Under the pieces are notes generated by a model, which saw only the letters and a list, made by a program, of their open reading frames with translations, ran no database searches and was not told the origin of the DNA. From the NCBI GenBank assembly GCA_027487685.1, contig JAIYDC010000091.1:1-64000 (forward strand): DNA of 64,000 nucleotides, read 5' to 3'. The position numbers and the translations under genes were made by a program. Below, piece by piece: positions 17,121-25,180 of this stretch. This stretch comes from Pseudomonadota bacterium (lineage in GTDB: Bacteria; Bdellovibrionota; Bacteriovoracia; Bacteriovoracales; Bacteriovoracaceae). Every line of letters begins with the position of its first letter. Position 1 is the first letter of the stretch.

Positions 17121-18347
17121 ATGAAAACACTACTTCTTTTTGCTCTTAGCGTAGTTTCTGTTAACGCCGCCGTCTTAGGCCCCATTTCCACTTCCTATAA
17201 CTTTGACCAGGCCCCAGAGTATCAGGCCATCTTGGGTGAACTGAAGGCCTCAGGGGGGGATTTCGAAGCTAAGGTTCGTCCCGAACCTGCGGCTCCTAAG
17301 ACCCTCTCCCGCGGCGAGCAGCTGGTGGAGGAGGCGAAGGCGCGCAACCGCGCTCAACTCAAAGAGATCTACGCTAAGGATAAACGCGACGCCGAGTCAG
17401 CTCCCTCGCGCTCCACACTTGATGAGTGGAAAAAAGAAGCCAAGTCCACGCAGAAGCAGTGGAAGGAGGAAACCCGCAACATCCTCGCCACCTGGAGGGC
17501 CGAGCAGGACGCGTTCCTTGGTCGCATTAAGGTGTACAAGGAAAATACTTTCACTCTACCGGTCAAGGCCCAGAAGATAGTGGAAACACCGATTCCGGCG
17601 GCCGCTATCCCCGAAGTCCACATCGTCAATGGGACCTTTGCTGTGCCGATGAAGGATCAGGCGGCCAGACCTACCTGCGTCGCCTTCGCTGGTATCCGCG
17701 CGATTGAGATTCTCCTCGCGCAAAACCAAGTCGTGCGCGACCTCTCGGAGCAGTACCTCTACTGGGCCGGTAAGCCCAACTGCCAGAAAGCTCCCTGTGC
17801 TGAGAAGGGCTCCTGGATCCGCGAGTCCTACCGCTTCTCCCGGGAGCGTCCGGTGGTCGATATTCCTACCGAGAGTGACTGTGCCTACCGGAGCGAGGGG
17901 ATAGAAAAAAATGAAACTCAAATTCCTTTGCCACCCTCTTGTCAGGAGGGGAGTGTGAAAATCACCGCAACTCAGGAGGCCCGGACCCTGGCCGAAGTGG
18001 TTGACCTCGTGAAGCGCGATGTTCCGGTGGTGGTAGCGGCCCGTTTGACGGAAAATTTCTATCGAAATAAAGGTGTCATCACACTCGCAGCATCCGCTTC
18101 TAGCGGCGCGAAGCTCGATCAGCATGCCCTGGGCCATGCCTTCCTGGCCGTTGGTGTTATTGAACTCCCCAAGCAGATGAAGGAAACGGAGGGGAACTAT
18201 TGCCTTCTCGTGGCCAACAGTTGGGGCAAGGGGTGGGGCGCCGGTGGTTACGGTTGCGTGACTGAGAAATGGCTCATTAAGCAGCGCCAGCCGTCGCCGT
18301 TCGTTGCTGCGACCGCAGTCGAAACCCGCTATCCCTCTTCTCCTTGA
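17121..18347 (+). CDS. Exported papain-like (C1 family) cysteine protease
   Basis: 408 residues with a signal peptide (MKTLLLFALSVVSVNAA). A charged helical region (about 45-155, rich in Lys/Glu/Arg) resembles a coiled-coil propeptide, and the C1 peptidase domain follows from about 170. The catalytic set is visible: Gln before Cys in KDQAARPTCVAFAGIRA, His in LGHAFLAVG, and Asn in VANSWGKGWGAGGYG. Residue Val stands where papain has Trp after the catalytic Cys. It probably degrades protein outside the cytoplasm. It follows udk by 21 bp but is functionally unrelated. Confidence 0.85.
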   Translation: MKTLLLFALSVVSVNAAVLGPISTSYNFDQAPEYQAILGELKASGGDFEAKVRPEPAAPKTLSRGEQLVEEAKARNRAQLKEIYAKDKRDAESAPSRSTLDEWKKEAKSTQKQWKEETRNILATWRAEQDAFLGRIKVYKENTFTLPVKAQKIVETPIPAAAIPEVHIVNGTFAVPMKDQAARPTCVAFAGIRAIEILLAQNQVVRDLSEQYLYWAGKPNCQKAPCAEKGSWIRESYRFSRERPVVDIPTESDCAYRSEGIEKNETQIPLPPSCQEGSVKITATQEARTLAEVVDLVKRDVPVVVAARLTENFYRNKGVITLAASASSGAKLDQHALGHAFLAVGVIELPKQMKETEGNYCLLVANSWGKGWGAGGYGCVTEKWLIKQRQPSPFVAATAVETRYPSSP

Positions 18348-18416
18348 AGAATCAAGTAAAATCCGTCATGAAGCTCACTACCTGTTGACCTTCCCACCAA
18401 AAAAATTGTTAAGAGC

Positions 18417-18866
18417 CTATCCCAAAACCGTTCTTAAGGTAATCCACGCTGCCGCGATATGAAGAACCGCCATATAGTTCTCTTCAGATTTTTCCGTGCG
18501 TACCCTCGCCTTTGCAAATCGATTGATCCAAGAAAAGCCCCTCTCGACTTGCCATCGCATTTTACCAAGATTCCATGGACGCCCTCGGCGTGGGTGGCGC
18601 CGTGGGATTATTGCTTGAACACCAAGCAATGAAAACGCCTCTCGGATGTGCTCACTATCATAACCCTTGTCGAGTAAGACTCTCGATCCATCGATAAGGT
18701 CGCCTGGGCATAACCCGTCGAGAAGTTCATCTATGGTTGTTGAGTCGTGCTGGCCAGCAGGGTGAACCGCGAGTGCCAGGGGAATTCCTTCGCAGTCACA
18801 AAGGAGAGAGCGCTTAGTTCCGATTTTACCTCTGTCTACGGGGCTTTTGCCGGTTTTTTTCCCCAC
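18417..18866 (-). CDS. IS5-family transposase, C-terminal part (OrfB)
   Basis: 149 residues starting at a GTG that overlaps OrfA. It carries DDE-type catalytic segments: the middle Asp in LLDKGYDSEHIREA and the glutamate in RWQVERGFSWINRF, a typical IS5 end. It is probably made as a fusion with OrfA by slippage on the A7 run (GGGGAAAAAAACC, about 18858-18866), which requires a +1 (or -2) change of frame. Confidence 0.88.
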   Translation of the reverse strand: MGKKTGKSPVDRGKIGTKRSLLCDCEGIPLALAVHPAGQHDSTTIDELLDGLCPGDLIDGSRVLLDKGYDSEHIREAFSLLGVQAIIPRRHPRRGRPWNLGKMRWQVERGFSWINRFAKARVRTEKSEENYMAVLHIAAAWITLRTVLG

Positions 18867-19206
18867 CCAAAGGTGCCTTGGCCTGAGACGAATCGATGTT
18901 CAACTTGCTCCAGTCGATGCCAAATTCCTCGTCATACCTTGCCAGACACTCTGCCCACGCCATCTGGAAAACACCCTGTTCTTGCCACTCCTGGAAATAG
19001 CGATGAGACGTTGACGACGAGGCGTAGGCCCGTGGCATATCGTTCCATGGAATACCGGTTCGGATGGCATAGAAGATTCCATCCACTACTTTCCTTAGAT
19101 CCGCCGACGGACGCCCGCCTTTGGGAGAGACTTTTTTCACGGGAATAAAGGCCTCTAGGATTTTCCAGAGAGGCTCGGGGCATTCTAGGCGCGATGATTT
19201 TTTCAT
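18826..19206 (-). CDS. IS5-family transposase, N-terminal part (OrfA)
   Basis: 126 residues with the IS5-type DUF4096 N-terminal domain: WKILEAFIPVKKVSPKGGRP, VVDGIFYAIRTGIPWNDMP and HRYFQEWQEQGVFQMAWAE. The first catalytic Asp lies near LNIDSSQAKA. The frame ends 41 bp inside OrfB beyond an A7 slippery run, so a full transposase needs frameshifting. Confidence 0.88.
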   Translation of the reverse strand: MKKSSRLECPEPLWKILEAFIPVKKVSPKGGRPSADLRKVVDGIFYAIRTGIPWNDMPRAYASSSTSHRYFQEWQEQGVFQMAWAECLARYDEEFGIDWSKLNIDSSQAKAPLGGEKNRQKPRRQR

Positions 19207-19404
19207 AAGAAAATCTTCGCTCTAGCGGAATTAAAGGCCAAGACGCAGGGCCGTATTTATGGGTTTTGGGATAGGCTCTAAGTGTCTTAAAGAGAAAAAC
19301 TTAATGTAATTTTGTTTTGATCCGATTAGTGAGTGCAATAAGACAACCCGGCCTACATGTGATCAAGGGTCTGTAATAAGGGATCGAGTAATAAAGGTGG
19401 AAAG

Positions 19405-20304
19405 ATGATACTTCGTAAGCTACTTAGTTTGTCACTATCTTTAGTAATTGCTTTTCCAGGCCACTCAAGAACGCAGATCAGTGATGATAAAGATCCGGTC
19501 TCTGGTATTCTAAAACGGATTTCTCAAGCAAAGAGCATGAACGAAATTGTTAACATGGTTAAGGAAAAGACTCCGTCGAAAGTTGATGAGGTTGTAACCT
19601 TTCTAAAATCAAACAATCTCGAGGCTTCAGAGATCCCTCAACTTAAGCTTTACGGGCGAACGCTGGTTTTCAATGAAGAGCAAAACATTAAGATTACCGT
19701 GAGTGAAAATAACCAAGTCATAGTTAGATGGGGAGATAAGGAAAAGCAGATGCTACAGACAATGAGCATGAAAGAGGTTATGGACGAAGTTAAAAACTTG
19801 TCGCCAACGAAACAGTTTAGTTTATTAGATCTTTTCATCTCGAATGCCTATGCCAATGACGACCTTAAATTTGTGGGCCTAGTCGCCCTTATAACTTCAC
19901 TTGCTTTGTTAATCACCGCGCTTCCCTTTGCAGCTCCACTCGCTGTAGTCGGTGGAGTAGCGTTGGGAGCAGGAACTGCACTGGGAATCCGAGAAAGTAA
20001 CCAAGTAGCACATGCCCTAGCACTCCTGGAGATTTGCAGGACCTCTCAAGGACTGACTGCAGAAGAACTTGCTGAATCGTATAACCAAGTTGCAGGAGTA
20101 CATACAAGAATGCGTTGTACTCTGGAAACTAGGGATCCAGAAAAGGCAGGTGTTTGCGCTGCGCTACGTCAAGCTATTAGATGTTTTCGAGGAAAATTGG
20201 AAGAAGCACGATTATCAAATAATGGCGCTCGCTCATCTGGAAAAGAAATTATTTTCAATTCTGAACAAAATCGATACCGCGTTACTCCTGCGAGTCCGCA
20301 ATAG
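19405..20304 (+). CDS. Exported/membrane protein of unknown function
   Basis: 299 residues: signal peptide (about 1-23), a Lys/Glu-rich helical region, then LLDLFISNAYANDD, and a long hydrophobic pair of segments (about 156-195, GLVALITSLALLITALPFAA) rich in Gly/Ala. The C-terminus has three Cys in LEICR, RMRCTLE and VCAALRQAIRCF. The LFISNAYAND stretch looks like an internal processing or signal-like site. AT-rich composition and position next to an IS suggest accessory DNA. No family is recognised. Confidence 0.6.
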   Translation: MILRKLLSLSLSLVIAFPGHSRTQISDDKDPVSGILKRISQAKSMNEIVNMVKEKTPSKVDEVVTFLKSNNLEASEIPQLKLYGRTLVFNEEQNIKITVSENNQVIVRWGDKEKQMLQTMSMKEVMDEVKNLSPTKQFSLLDLFISNAYANDDLKFVGLVALITSLALLITALPFAAPLAVVGGVALGAGTALGIRESNQVAHALALLEICRTSQGLTAEELAESYNQVAGVHTRMRCTLETRDPEKAGVCAALRQAIRCFRGKLEEARLSNNGARSSGKEIIFNSEQNRYRVTPASPQ

Positions 20305-20447
20305 TCGAGTTTTGCCCCTCACAAGCATGAATGAGAATTTCTTCAATTTGACCGGGGAGACAAGTATGTTCTCGGTTTGTTCCCAATAAGATGCAGTGGG
20401 ATCATTGGCCTGCTGCTTGAAGAAATGCTGCCGGAGTGAGTTATGAC

Positions 20448-21930
20448 ATGACCCTCTCCCGCACCGATGCTCATCGGGATATCCCGAACTAGGATCACTG
20501 CTTGTGGCATCGCTGGAACGCCATCGTATCGGAGGATATCCCCCTACACATTAACAGCAGCGTTTCGTACCTCGTCGAGCGTTCAATCCAGGGCCACATC
20601 GGTTACTTGGGCCAGGACGGCGCACTTTGTGTGAGCTACGGTAAGTAGACGGGCCACCCGGCCGACGATAAGTACGCCATCTACGATGAGGGGAGCGCCA
20701 CTGACATGGACTAGACCGGGAAGATCCGTAAGCTCGGGCCCACGGTCTAGGACCAGCTCAGGGCCTACCCCCTCGGCGTAAACCTCTTTACGACCTCGCT
20801 GGTCCAAGCGCTCTATGATGCGCCCCCGGAAGGAGAAGATCTCCTCGCCCCCAAACGATACGGCCTCCGGAAGCCGAATGTTATCGCCATGAACTGCAGT
20901 TGGGAGGAGATCCTGATAGGCGGCACCACCTGTTACGGCGAGATCAAGAAGGCGATCTTTACCGTCATGAACACGATCCTTTCTGACTACGGGGTACGCC
21001 GGGGCAAGCGGCGACCCGAAATGGCAGGTCGCGGTTTTCTTCGGCCTCTGCGGAGCTTGTAAGACAACACTCTCCACGCTTATGCGCATGCGGATCATCG
21101 GCGCCTATGATCACGGTCTCTCGGGCAAGGGAATATTTTATTTTTGAAGGCGGCTGCTATGCCAAGACTTATAATCTACGTCAGGACCTTGAACCAGAGA
21201 TTTTTCAGGCCACAAAACGCTTTGAAAACATGACCGAATATGCTTCTCTTGATCCTGAAGCCCGCTCTCTAGACTTCGCTGACAAATTAGTGACTGAAAA
21301 TGGGCGCAGCACCTATTCTATCTCGGCCCTTCCTCATATTGTAGGCAATGGTCGCGGGTCTGTTCTGAGGCACTTCTTTTTCTTCGCGGCAATTGTGCTC
21401 GGACTCCTGCCGCTTATAGCGAGGCTCGACCATCAAGACGCGACACGCTATTTTCTCATAGGTCTTACCGTAAAAGTGGCCGGGACTGAGATGGGGATGG
21501 AAGGGATCACGGCGACATTTCCCCACTACTTCGGGGCCTTTTTATGATGCGAAGACCTGAAGACTACGGATACCTTCTGCGTGAACTTCTCGTGGGGCAT
21601 GAGATCAAGGTCTGGTTGGTGAACACCGGCCAGTATGACGTATCCTATGGGGTCGATAGACGCTATGATCTTCATCTTACCCGGGATTGTATCCGCGCGG
21701 TTAAACGCGATGGTGCTCAAGGTGTGCGCTTTACCAAAGATTCGGTTTCTAATCTCTCTACCCCGGATGGCATCGGAGACATCGAGTCTCTTTACTTTCA
21801 TCCAGAAACGTTATGGGAAAAGCAGAGCGACTATTTCACGGCCGCCCAGCAGCTTAAGGATCTGATCTTCGATGAGACCTACCGAAAGCATCTCGGCTCC
21901 GGGCCAGGAGTGCAGGAAAATTTCACGCTG
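20448..21930 (+). pseudogene. pckA: Decayed ATP-dependent phosphoenolpyruvate carboxykinase gene
   Basis: Homology to ATP-type PckA runs through the whole stretch but no frame is open. The first part reads SVSYLVERSI, GYLGQDGALCVSYGK, stop, TGHPADDKYAIYDEGSATDM, stop, TGKIRKLGP, stop, then ILIGGTTCYGEIKKAIFTVM, with four in-frame TAG stops. About 50 residues are missing before ILIGG. After a frameshift the P-loop, normally FGLSGTGKTTLS, reads FGLCGACKTTLS. Another shift gives FEGGCYAKTYNL, VTENGRSTYSI and KVAGTEMG (to 21540). A last frame gives EIKVWLVNTGQYDVSYGVDR. Two leftover frames at 21107-21547 and 21544-21987 look like genes but are its C-terminal pieces. Gluconeogenic PEPCK function from this copy is lost. 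Confidence 0.88.
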
Positions 21931-21980
21931 TTGTCAGCGTTTTCTTGTATACTAGGAGCGATCTTTTCTAAGGAGTTCCT

Positions 21981-22367
21981 TTGTTAGTGGTTAAAACGAA
22001 GCTTGAGTATAGTTCCATTCATGGCCTTGGTTGTTTTGCGGGAGAGGATATTCCAGCGGGGCAGCTTGTCTGGCGCTTCGATCCTGGGATTGATCTTGTC
22101 TTTACTGAGGGCGACCTTGCCCGTCTCCCCGAATCCTTTAGAGATTTCCTACGGATATATGCCTATAGTCCTGTCGCTGAAACTGAGAAGACCTATGTCC
22201 TCTGCATTGACCACGCTCGGCATATGAACCATTCGGATTCGCCCAGCCTGCTCGAGACCCCCGACGGTCAAAATATCGCCGCCCATGATATCAGGAAGGG
22301 AGAAGAGCTGACCTGTAACTACTTGGAGTTCGACCGCACTGCCGGTGAAAAACTGGGAGCAGAGTAA
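21981..22367 (+). CDS. SET-domain protein (putative protein methyltransferase)
   Basis: 128 residues starting at TTG 21981, supported by AAGGAG six bases upstream. SET hallmarks are GLGCFAGEDIPAGQLVWRF at the N-terminus, the cofactor motif MNHSDSPSL (NHxxxPN-like) and GEELTCNYLEF near the C-terminus (GEELTxxY). Short bacterial SET proteins methylate lysines in proteins, but the targets are mostly unknown. A post-SET cysteine cluster is absent. It follows the dead pckA and precedes a lipoprotein gene by 56 bp. Confidence 0.8.
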   Translation: MLVVKTKLEYSSIHGLGCFAGEDIPAGQLVWRFDPGIDLVFTEGDLARLPESFRDFLRIYAYSPVAETEKTYVLCIDHARHMNHSDSPSLLETPDGQNIAAHDIRKGEELTCNYLEFDRTAGEKLGAE

Positions 22368-22423
22368 AAGGCTCAAGTAATGAGGCCTGTTGACCGATGA
22401 GGATAAAAACTCAGAGGTAAGCT

Positions 22424-23149
22424 ATGAAATCCTTGATTGTCCCGCTCTTATTCCTTGCTGCCTGCGCCTCCCAGAAGAACCTCCACCGGACACCGGCGTC
22501 CAATTCCTATGGTTCCTGGGAAGAGTATATTCAGCGCGAGGTCTTGAGTACCAGAAACCTTGATGCTTGGTACCCGGACTCTCAGTTCTTGAAAATTCCC
22601 TGGCGGAAAAGTAACGATGTGGCCTACGATAGCAACCCGCGGGAACCTTCGGCATTAAATATTAAATCTTTGCGCTGTGGGGACCGGACCCTCTGGCCCA
22701 CGCATCCACAGCAGACGACTAAGAACTATCTCTACGGCATCTTCGCTAGCTACGACCACACAAAGCTCCCTCCGACTTCCGATGCTTGTAATCGTCCTGC
22801 CCCCAACGGTCGCTTCTGTCTCACGGCAACTTTGGCGTACCTCTTTGTCATGTCTGACACCTACCAGGACAGCTGTGGAAACTATTACCGCGGCTATTGG
22901 ATGGTGAACTTCCTGAAAAAGTACGACAACATGGGGACACTCTTATCGAAAGGTCGAACCGTTTATCAGACTCCAGGATCACAGTTTCGAGGAGATTATC
23001 AGACGGCCCAGACCTACGGTGTGGAGGCGGCAGATTTTCTTTTTCTAACGGAGCTCGACTCTGGGGACATGGCAAAAATCCGCCGGGATAGTGAAGCTGC
23101 ACTTCGAGGCGGTTTCACGAAGCGAGGCCTCGCTTTCGAACCGCGGTAG
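22424..23149 (+). CDS. Lipoprotein of unknown function
   Basis: 241 residues with a lipoprotein signal (LLFLAAC, lipidated Cys at 15). The mature part is rich in Tyr and Trp and has paired cysteines (RCGD, DACNR, RFCLTATLAYLF, DSCGNYY), so disulfides are likely. No catalytic motif is recognised. A distinct segment is DSCGNYYRGYWMVNFLKKYD. It is probably attached to the inner or outer membrane facing the periplasm. Confidence 0.65.
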   Translation: MKSLIVPLLFLAACASQKNLHRTPASNSYGSWEEYIQREVLSTRNLDAWYPDSQFLKIPWRKSNDVAYDSNPREPSALNIKSLRCGDRTLWPTHPQQTTKNYLYGIFASYDHTKLPPTSDACNRPAPNGRFCLTATLAYLFVMSDTYQDSCGNYYRGYWMVNFLKKYDNMGTLLSKGRTVYQTPGSQFRGDYQTAQTYGVEAADFLFLTELDSGDMAKIRRDSEAALRGGFTKRGLAFEPR

Positions 23150-23159
23150 CGCGGGCCCT

Positions 23160-23495
23160 CATGCCTCAAAGATACAGTGATAAGTCGTTCTTCCAAAAGA
23201 TTGTTAAGTTTTCGAAAGAGGCTGGGTTCGATGTCATCGAATACGCCCTTATTCTTCTGCTTAAAGAATGTGTCGTATACTGTGATGGATCTTGAATTAA
23301 TGTGTATTGATGCGGGGTTGCCTTTAGTGCCTGAACTCTGAGGGCGATACAAGTAAAAGATCTCCATCTGATACTGTTTAGGTATGACGGATAAAACGCT
23401 CAATACTCCTTCTTTCTCTTCAATTAACACCAATCGCAGTTCACAGCGTATGAGTGGGAAGAGATGAATAATGCAAGAAGAAGAAGAACTTTCAT
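23160..23495 (-). pseudogene. Frameshifted small exported protein coupled to a toxin gene
   Basis: An ATG at 23495 overlaps the toxin stop (TAATG) and gives MKVLLLLALFISSHSYAVNC, DWC, stop: a clean signal peptide with almost nothing after it. A one-base shift near 23440 restores a long frame, CELRLVLIEEKEGVLSVLSV, then IPKQYQMEIFYLYRPQ and FFKQKNKGVFDDIEPSLFRK. A second shift near 23190 would give a natural ending LSLYL and avoid running into the opposite lipoprotein gene. I read it as a broken gene for a short secreted protein, or less likely a sequencing error. No family is recognised. Confidence 0.4.
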
Positions 23496-23833
23496 TAATT
23501 TAAAACAAGAACTGTTTTTAAACAGGCGTCCACTTTGAGCATGTCAGCAACTGAAAGTTGAACAAGTCTTTTCGTGAGTGATGATCTTTCTATCGTAAAA
23601 ATAGAAGAACTTCGAATAATCGTCGGTTTTTTTAAAGTGATCACAACATCTTCAGAAGGATTTATCGGTTTATCTTTTCCATTGGAATTCTGCAGTGACG
23701 TAAGTTTCACCACGTTTATATCGAGCAAATAAAGAGCTCGATTACGCAAATTATTGCTGACAATAAGTAGGGGCCTTGGTTTTTGTTCTGGATCGTTAGG
23801 CCATACTCCCAACCATATTTCACCTCTTAACAT
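23495..23833 (-). CDS. MazF/PemK-type toxin
   Basis: 112 residues with the MazF fold pattern: RGEIWLGVWPNDPEQKPRPL is the usual N-terminal strand with Gly-Glu-Ile-Trp and the K-RP-L segment, followed by LIVSNNLRNR. It should be an mRNA endoribonuclease. It shares its first base with the antitoxin stop (TAATG), so translation is coupled. The C-terminal half is more divergent than in well-known MazF proteins. AT-rich surroundings suggest an acquired module. Confidence 0.75.
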   Translation of the reverse strand: MLRGEIWLGVWPNDPEQKPRPLLIVSNNLRNRALYLLDINVVKLTSLQNSNGKDKPINPSEDVVITLKKPTIIRSSSIFTIERSSLTKRLVQLSVADMLKVDACLKTVLVLN

Positions 23834-24105
23834 TAGAAGAAGTCCTCAGTTTCATCTTCTGGCTCAAAAGCTCTTGAAGACATCATCATAGTGGAGGAAA
23901 TGCCTTTCTTGTTTTTCTTGCGAGTCTGTTGCTTCGCGATCATTTCATTAAAGCGTATATAGTCCTGCTCCACCTTCATTTGGTTTTCTAGAGCTAAACC
24001 TTTAGAGATAAGTTCATTGATTCGGCTACTCAGCTGACCTTTTGGTATGCCTTCAAGGAAGAGCTCAATTTCTTCTGTTGGATAGAATGCTTTCTTTAGG
24101 CCCAT
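23833..24105 (-). CDS. Antitoxin partner of the MazF-type toxin
   Basis: 90 residues, starting at an ATG preceded by GAGGTGATTT. The N-terminus looks like a short ribbon-helix-helix-type DNA-binding segment (FLEGIPKGQLSSRINELISK). The tail is basic and then strongly acidic (FEPEDETEDFF), as in antitoxins that wrap their toxin. Position directly before the toxin with one-base overlap is the main evidence. It probably represses its own promoter, seen just upstream. Confidence 0.65.
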   Translation of the reverse strand: MGLKKAFYPTEEIELFLEGIPKGQLSSRINELISKGLALENQMKVEQDYIRFNEMIAKQQTRKKNKKGISSTMMMSSRAFEPEDETEDFF

Positions 24106-24124
24106 AAATCACCTCGTTGGTGTA

Positions 24125-24155
24125 ATTATATGCCCGGTGTCGTTATTTTTGTCAA
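24125..24155 (-). promoter_or_regulatory. Sigma-70-like promoter of the toxin-antitoxin operon
   Basis: On the minus strand TTGACA (24155-24150) and TATAAT (24130-24125) both match consensus exactly, separated by 19 bp (17 if CATATA is taken as the -10). They lie 20 bp before the antitoxin start, so the leader is very short. The spacer CACCGGGCA may include an operator, but no clear palindrome is seen. Confidence 0.6.
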
Positions 24156-24280
24156 CTAAATTAGAGATAATTATAGAGATAAAAAAGGAGACAAAAGTGT
24201 CCCTTAGCGTATGTTAGCTAGATCCTTTATTGGGGCCGGAAGTCGGTTCCTATTCAGAAAAAAGGCCCTAAATTAAAAAA

Positions 24281-24302
24281 CCCACACCGGTTAAGGTGTG
24301 GG
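24281..24302. terminator. Bidirectional rho-independent terminator
   Basis: An 8-bp stem CCCACACC/GGTGTGGG with a GGTTAA loop, flanked by A6 on the left and TTTT on the right. It therefore works in both directions. Leftward it ends the DUF4360 gene that stops at 24360. Confidence 0.8.
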
Positions 24303-24359
24303 TTTTAGTTAGGCCGTTAGGCAGGCCTTCAGATTTACAGTGATAAAATCGTCTTGGTC

Positions 24360-24962
24360 TTAGCGGCAACGTCTCATCTGAACTTGGTAGATGATACCGG
24401 CGTTGAAGTCAGCCGAATCCACTGTCGCCAGGGCGTCCTGACGGGTTGTATTCCGAACCATCATACTCGCGTTCACTCGAAGATTCACGTCCGCCCCACA
24501 TGGTGACCAGACCATGGCCTGGACACCCAAGGTGTTATTGAACGTGTAGTCTTGATCAATCCGACCTCTGAAATCCTGAGCAAACCGTGGGCCCTGCATT
24601 CCAGCGAAGAAGTATTCTGCTTGGAGCCGGGCCGATGCACCCGCTGGAAGTCCCACAAAGCCACGGTAGTCGACAGCAAGAATGGATACGCTAAACCCAC
24701 CCGGGACAAAAACCGGAACTGCGATGTTACAGCTCTTTCGGTCCAGTGTACGACCAGAGGCGGGCCCTGCTTCCGTGACGAATTGATCGAAGATAACTGA
24801 GAGCGATTTTCCATCTGGTGAGAGAGTCGCGGACGCGGAGCCGTTCGGGCAGCCGTTTCCTCCGTAGGCAGGTTGACCTAGTTGAATGGTATCCTGGGCG
24901 AAGGCATTAAGGCCGAGTGTAAGAAGAGCTGCAGTAGCGATGGTCTTGGCAAACGAAGTCAT
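24360..24962 (-). CDS. Exported DUF4360 protein
   Basis: 200 residues with a signal peptide (ends NAFAQ). It has the family pattern NGCPNGSASATLSPDGKSLS, VIFDQFVTEAG, a cysteine in RKSCNIAVPVFVPGGFSV, and DYRGFVGLPAGASARLQAEY. DUF4360 proteins are small secreted beta-rich proteins of unknown role. It is divergently transcribed from a second DUF4360 gene at 25181, 218 bp away, so the two share a control region. Confidence 0.82.
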   Translation of the reverse strand: MTSFAKTIATAALLTLGLNAFAQDTIQLGQPAYGGNGCPNGSASATLSPDGKSLSVIFDQFVTEAGPASGRTLDRKSCNIAVPVFVPGGFSVSILAVDYRGFVGLPAGASARLQAEYFFAGMQGPRFAQDFRGRIDQDYTFNNTLGVQAMVWSPCGADVNLRVNASMMVRNTTRQDALATVDSADFNAGIIYQVQMRRCR

Positions 24963-25078
24963 GTTGGCTCCTTTGAAGCTAGCGTTGTGGGCATCCTGAC
25001 CCGGGTACGATTAAGACCAAGGTACCTAAATCCATCGTCGTTCGAGAACCCCCAAAAACAAGTCGTCTCATCAAAGAT

Positions 25079-25111
25079 GCCCACCTGGTCGGGCCCACAA
25101 ACCAGGTGGGC
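25079..25111. other. Perfect 11-bp inverted repeat between divergent DUF4360 genes
   Basis: GCCCACCTGGT (25079-25089) and ACCAGGTGGGC (25101-25111) pair perfectly around an 11-nt centre that itself holds GGGCCC. It lies about 70 bp before the rightward DUF4360 start and 117 bp before the leftward one. No T run follows. It may be an operator for both genes or a hairpin in the rightward leader RNA. Confidence 0.6.
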
Positions 25112-25180
25112 GCTAAACTTTTCTTGCTACTGGCGCCCGAACTTTGAACTTGGTAATTGGTAAGGAAAGGAGACCACCAC

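Larger units (their letters stand above)
18413..19278 (-). mobile_element. IS5-family insertion sequence (IS427-like), complete, 866 bp
   Basis: The terminal inverted repeats are perfect over 17 bp: GAGCCTATCCCAAAACC at 18413-18429 and its complement at 19262-19278. The element is flanked by TAA on both sides (18410-18412 and 19279-19281), a 3-bp target duplication of the kind made by this group. Inside, two leftward overlapping frames encode a DDE transposase that needs frameshifting. Perfect ends and intact frames suggest a recent insertion. No obvious gene is interrupted; it lies between the protease and an accessory membrane protein. Confidence 0.93.

Noticed and set aside
20448-21018. 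TAG read as a sense codon in the pckA-like frame
   Set aside because: Four TAGs in one frame looked like recoding, but the same stretch also has a large deletion, frameshifts and P-loop damage, and other genes in the window end with TAG.
20583-21098. 171-codon leftward frame
   Set aside because: It is the opposite strand of the pckA pseudogene, whose homology is strong on the + strand.
21107-21987. Two hypothetical genes of 146 and 147 residues
   Set aside because: Both are consecutive pieces of PckA homology (FEGGCYAKT, KVAGTE, VKVWLVNTG-type motifs) and belong to the pckA pseudogene.
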